Assembly (NCBI RefSeq): GCF_017591435.1
Contig: NC_059294.1
Span: 17,869,192-17,933,191, forward strand
Direction of reading: 5' to 3'
From: Portunus trituberculatus
Lineage: Eukaryota; Arthropoda; Malacostraca; Decapoda; Portunidae
Length of the DNA stretch: 64,000 nucleotides
Part shown: positions 61,194 to 64,000 of the stretch, one piece after another
How the letters are laid out: every line of letters begins with the position of its first letter
How positions within the stretch are numbered: position 1 is the stretch's first letter
Program-made: the position numbers and the translations under genes
Notes under the pieces: generated by a model
Told to the model about the DNA's origin: nothing
What the model saw: only the letters and a program-made list of their open reading frames with translations
Database searches by the model: none

Positions 61194-62056
61194 ATCATCA
61201 TCACCACCATCATCATCACCATCATCATCATCACCATCATCATCACCACCACCATCATCACCACCATCATCATCACCACCATCATCATCATCACGACCAT
61301 CATCACCACCATCATCACCACCATCATCACCACCATCATCACCACCACCATCATCACCACCATCATCATCACCACCATCATCATCATCACCACCATCATC
61401 ACCATCATCATCACCACCATCATCATCACCACCATCATCATCATCACCACCATCATCATCACCACCATCATCATCACCACCATCACCACCATCATCATCA
61501 CCACCATCATCATCATCACCACCATCATCATCATCACCACCATCATCATCACCACCACCATCATCATCATCACATCATCATCACACCACCATCATCACCA
61601 CCATCATCATCACCACCATCATCATCACCACCATCATCACCACCACCATCATCATCACCATCATCATCACCACCACCATCATCACCACCATCATCATCAC
61701 CACCATCATCATCACCACCATCACCACCATCATCATCACCACCATCATCATCATCACCACCATCATCATCATCACCACCATCATCATCACCACCACCATC
61801 ATAATCACCATCATCACCACCACCATCACCACCACCATCATCATCACCACCATCATCATCACCACCATCATCATCACCATCATCATCACCACCATTATCA
61901 TCACCACCATCACCATCATCATCACCACCATCATCATCACCACTATCATCACCACCACCACCATCATCACCACCTTCATCATCATCACCACCATCATCAC
62001 CACCATCATCACCACCACCATCATCACCACCATCATCACCACCACCATCATCACCA
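61194..62056. repeat. (ATC/ACC)n trinucleotide array, about 860 bp
   Basis: Blocks of two to four ATC alternate with two or three ACC, so the true period is a variable 12-18 bp higher-order unit. Two frames per strand are free of stops, giving a 300-codon + frame and long minus frames that are artefacts. Confidence 0.97.
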
Positions 62057-62257
62057 TAAGCAGCATCATTAGCGATCTCTTTGAAACAGTGCTTAGATTA
62101 AGTGTTTGCAACTAGATACTTCAGCACACTAGTTAAAGGAGGAACCTACACAAACAAGCACACGCACACACGCACGCACGTACCCACACATCCACACACC
62201 CACCCACACATCCATACACCAATCCACTCACTCACTGACCCACCCATCCTCCCATCG

Positions 62258-62259
<2 letters not shown>

Positions 62260-62336
<77 letters not shown>
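62260..62336. repeat. (CA)n microsatellite, inside a direct duplication
   Basis: 38 units, flanked on both sides by copies of 'ccactcactcactgaccca'. Confidence 0.97.
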
Positions 62337-62340
<4 letters not shown>

Positions 62341-62373
62341 TCCACTCACTCACTGACCCACCCACTCATGTGC

Positions 62374-62374
<1 letters not shown>

Positions 62375-62413
<39 letters not shown>
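62375..62413. repeat. (CA)n microsatellite
   Basis: 19 units. Confidence 0.96.
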
Positions 62414-62415
<2 letters not shown>

Positions 62416-62653
62416 CCCAACACTTTCTCTTTTTCATTTTGTCCCATCGTTTAGATTTATACACTGTCACGAATATCATAGGCAGTAAAAGTGCTGGTGG
62501 TGGTGGTTGTTGCAGTGATGGTGATTGTGCTGGCGGTGATATCCGGTCAGCGGAGGTGGAGGTTGAAGTGATGGTGGTCGTAGTGAGGGTGGGAAGCATT
62601 GCAGTAAACCCAGAATATCAGTGTAGTACTTCACTTTAGCAGTTCACTCTAAC

Positions 62654-62654
62654 G

Positions 62655-62722
<68 letters not shown>

Positions 62723-62730
62723 GCTGTTGT
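62654..62730. repeat. (GTT)n trinucleotide array
   Basis: About 25 units, one CTG variant at the end. Confidence 0.97.
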
Positions 62731-63164
62731 TTTTCTTACATACGCGTGACTTCCCAGCGCGAGATGTACCTAATATTTTCATTGTACTTCCTAGCCTAAA
62801 ATGAAAGAAAAGATCATGCTAAGTTTGAGTTATCAATTGAGTAATTAAGCAATTTTTGCCCCAGGGATTTAGATGGCATTAAAAACAACACAATGCATGA
62901 TTATAACCTTGATTTTACTATTAAGGCGTTTATGACGTAGATATGTGTTTAGAAATACTTAAGTTATTTTAATATATCGGTATGTGAGAGTATGTAATAT
63001 TTGAAACTATACGTTATCCTGTTGACAACCTTTTCTGTGAAATATTGCGATATCTGGTGAATCTGGCAATTACAACGCGAGTTCGGGTACTCTCCTATTA
63101 CATACACTATATAATATTTTACAGATTTATTTACATTTTATGCTTGTTTAATCCATTTATTTAT
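62731..63164. other. AT-rich intergenic, nothing recognised
   Basis: No supportable feature. Confidence 0.5.
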
Positions 63165-63600
63165 AGCTTTTCATCTCATCAACCTCACTGACTGCGTTCA
63201 GCCTCTTTCTCATCCCCAGAATGTTGCATCTCTTGCTATCTTCTAAAACTATTTTCATGCTAACTGCTCAGCTGATCTTGCTAACTGCATGCCTCCCCTC
63301 CTCCTGCGGCCTCGCTACACACGGCTTACTTCTTTCTCTAACCCCTAATCTGTCCAACTCTTTAATGCAAGAGTTAAACATTATTCTCAATCATTCGTAC
63401 CTTTCTCCTGGAACTTCCTGTCTGCTTTTGTATTTCCAACTTCCTATGACTTGACATCATTTAAGAGGAAGGTTTTAAGACATCCCTGTCTGTCTTTTGG
63501 CTAGCCCCATCGGATCTGTAAGGGAATTGGCAACCAAGTGAGATTTTTTTTGTTTTTTTTTGCTCTTAGCCAGTTTTCCCCTCTTATGTAAAAAAAAGAA
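63165..63600 (+). mobile_element. 5'-truncated LINE copy, 3' end only (copy d)
   Basis: Matches the ORF2 C-terminal end and 3' UTR of copies b and c: 'cttttcatctcatcaacc', 'cagcctctttctcat', 'aatgttgcatctcttgctat', then 'ggaacttcctg', 'gggaattggcaacc' and the terminal 'agccagttttcccctc' followed by 'ttatgtaaaaaaaa'. The A-type tail contrasts with the CA tail of copy a. Confidence 0.9.
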
Positions 63601-64000
63601 TTAAAGGTGTGTAGTGAGGTAATGCGGTGAATCTGAGTCTGCTGTACCAAGTGGTTTTATACTCGTGTGTAGCGTGGTAGGAAGGAGCACAGGAAAATCC
63701 TCCCTGGTGGCGGACTGAGAGTGGTGTGACCGTGTGGCTGAGTCCAGGGCTGGCGGAGTGCAGTCAGGTGCAGGACAGGCTACTTGTAAGTCTATAGATG
63801 ACACACAGTCCTGCCACATCACGACGCTGCTGTATGGGAACATGAGAGGAGATGGCTGGTTGGGCGGCGCCTTCAAACATAATAAGCGTTGTCTTGGTGC
63901 TGAATTTTGTCAAGAAGGCCTATGCAAGAATGGTGGGAGGCAGGACGACCAGATGAGAGGGGCATACTCTGAGGGAGCGGACTTGAGCTGATTATAATAT
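63601..64000. other. Intergenic, no gene recognised
   Basis: An 85-codon + frame (63734-63991) has no domain I recognise. Confidence 0.45.

Noticed and set aside
61194..62056. CRISPR-like array
   Set aside because: The repeats are trinucleotide-based with no constant repeat plus unique spacers, and the DNA is eukaryotic.
61170..62072. 300-codon open frame, Ile/Thr then poly-His
   Set aside because: Entirely explained by ATC/ACC triplets, which give no stop in that frame. No unique protein sequence.

Overview
This looks like repeat-saturated nuclear DNA from an arthropod, most likely a decapod crustacean. The evidence is an arthropod-type peptide-receptor exon, an arthropod-type innexin fragment, several families of 5'-truncated LINEs, tRNA-derived SINEs, an LTR retrotransposon, and a very heavy load of microsatellites (by my own tally about 7 kb, roughly 11% of the window). 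No bacterial operon, rRNA, CRISPR array or complete host gene is visible. The decapod assignment is an inference from repeat and protein style and was not tested by a search.

Layout. 1-1310: minus-strand APE-type LINE running off the left edge (ORF1 frameshifted, ORF2 endonuclease start open). 9677-11791: a tRNA-Val-type SINE, a (GT)n tract and a minus-strand LINE reverse-transcriptase copy joined end to end. 14071-14978: a SINE fragment beside an 800-bp TIR element with an unrecognised ORF. 17170-18448 and 19573-19775: two more copies of the same LINE family. 21144-21395: SINE. 27304-27452: one exon of a minus-strand GPCR of the AKH/RPCH/ACP/corazonin type, with both splice sites visible. 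28031-28237: piggyBac-like MITE. 31590-37842: LTR retrotransposon with integrase before reverse transcriptase (Gmr1-like order), in which the end of RT and most of RNase H are replaced by an innexin coding fragment. 41903-42180, 46823-47433, 47928-48204, 50258-50331, 57371-57680: SINEs, most embedded in CA/GT repeats. 43874-44100: a second type of tRNA-derived SINE. 53221-54420 and 63165-63600: further LINE copies. 60418-60758: hAT-like MITE with an exact 8-bp target duplication. 29821-30712 and 61194-62056: near-kilobase trinucleotide arrays.

The most interesting item is the retrotransposon at 31590-37842. Its LTRs are almost identical, so the copy is young. Its pol region carries about 112 in-frame codons of a gap-junction protein (innexin extracellular loop 2 plus fourth membrane segment) with very GC-rich third positions, sandwiched between AT-richer RT and RNase H remnants. 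This has the shape of host-gene capture by a retroelement. An assembly chimera is the main alternative. The second most interesting item is the repeated SINE/LINE/CA-microsatellite association. The GPCR exon is the only piece of a host gene I can support with confidence.
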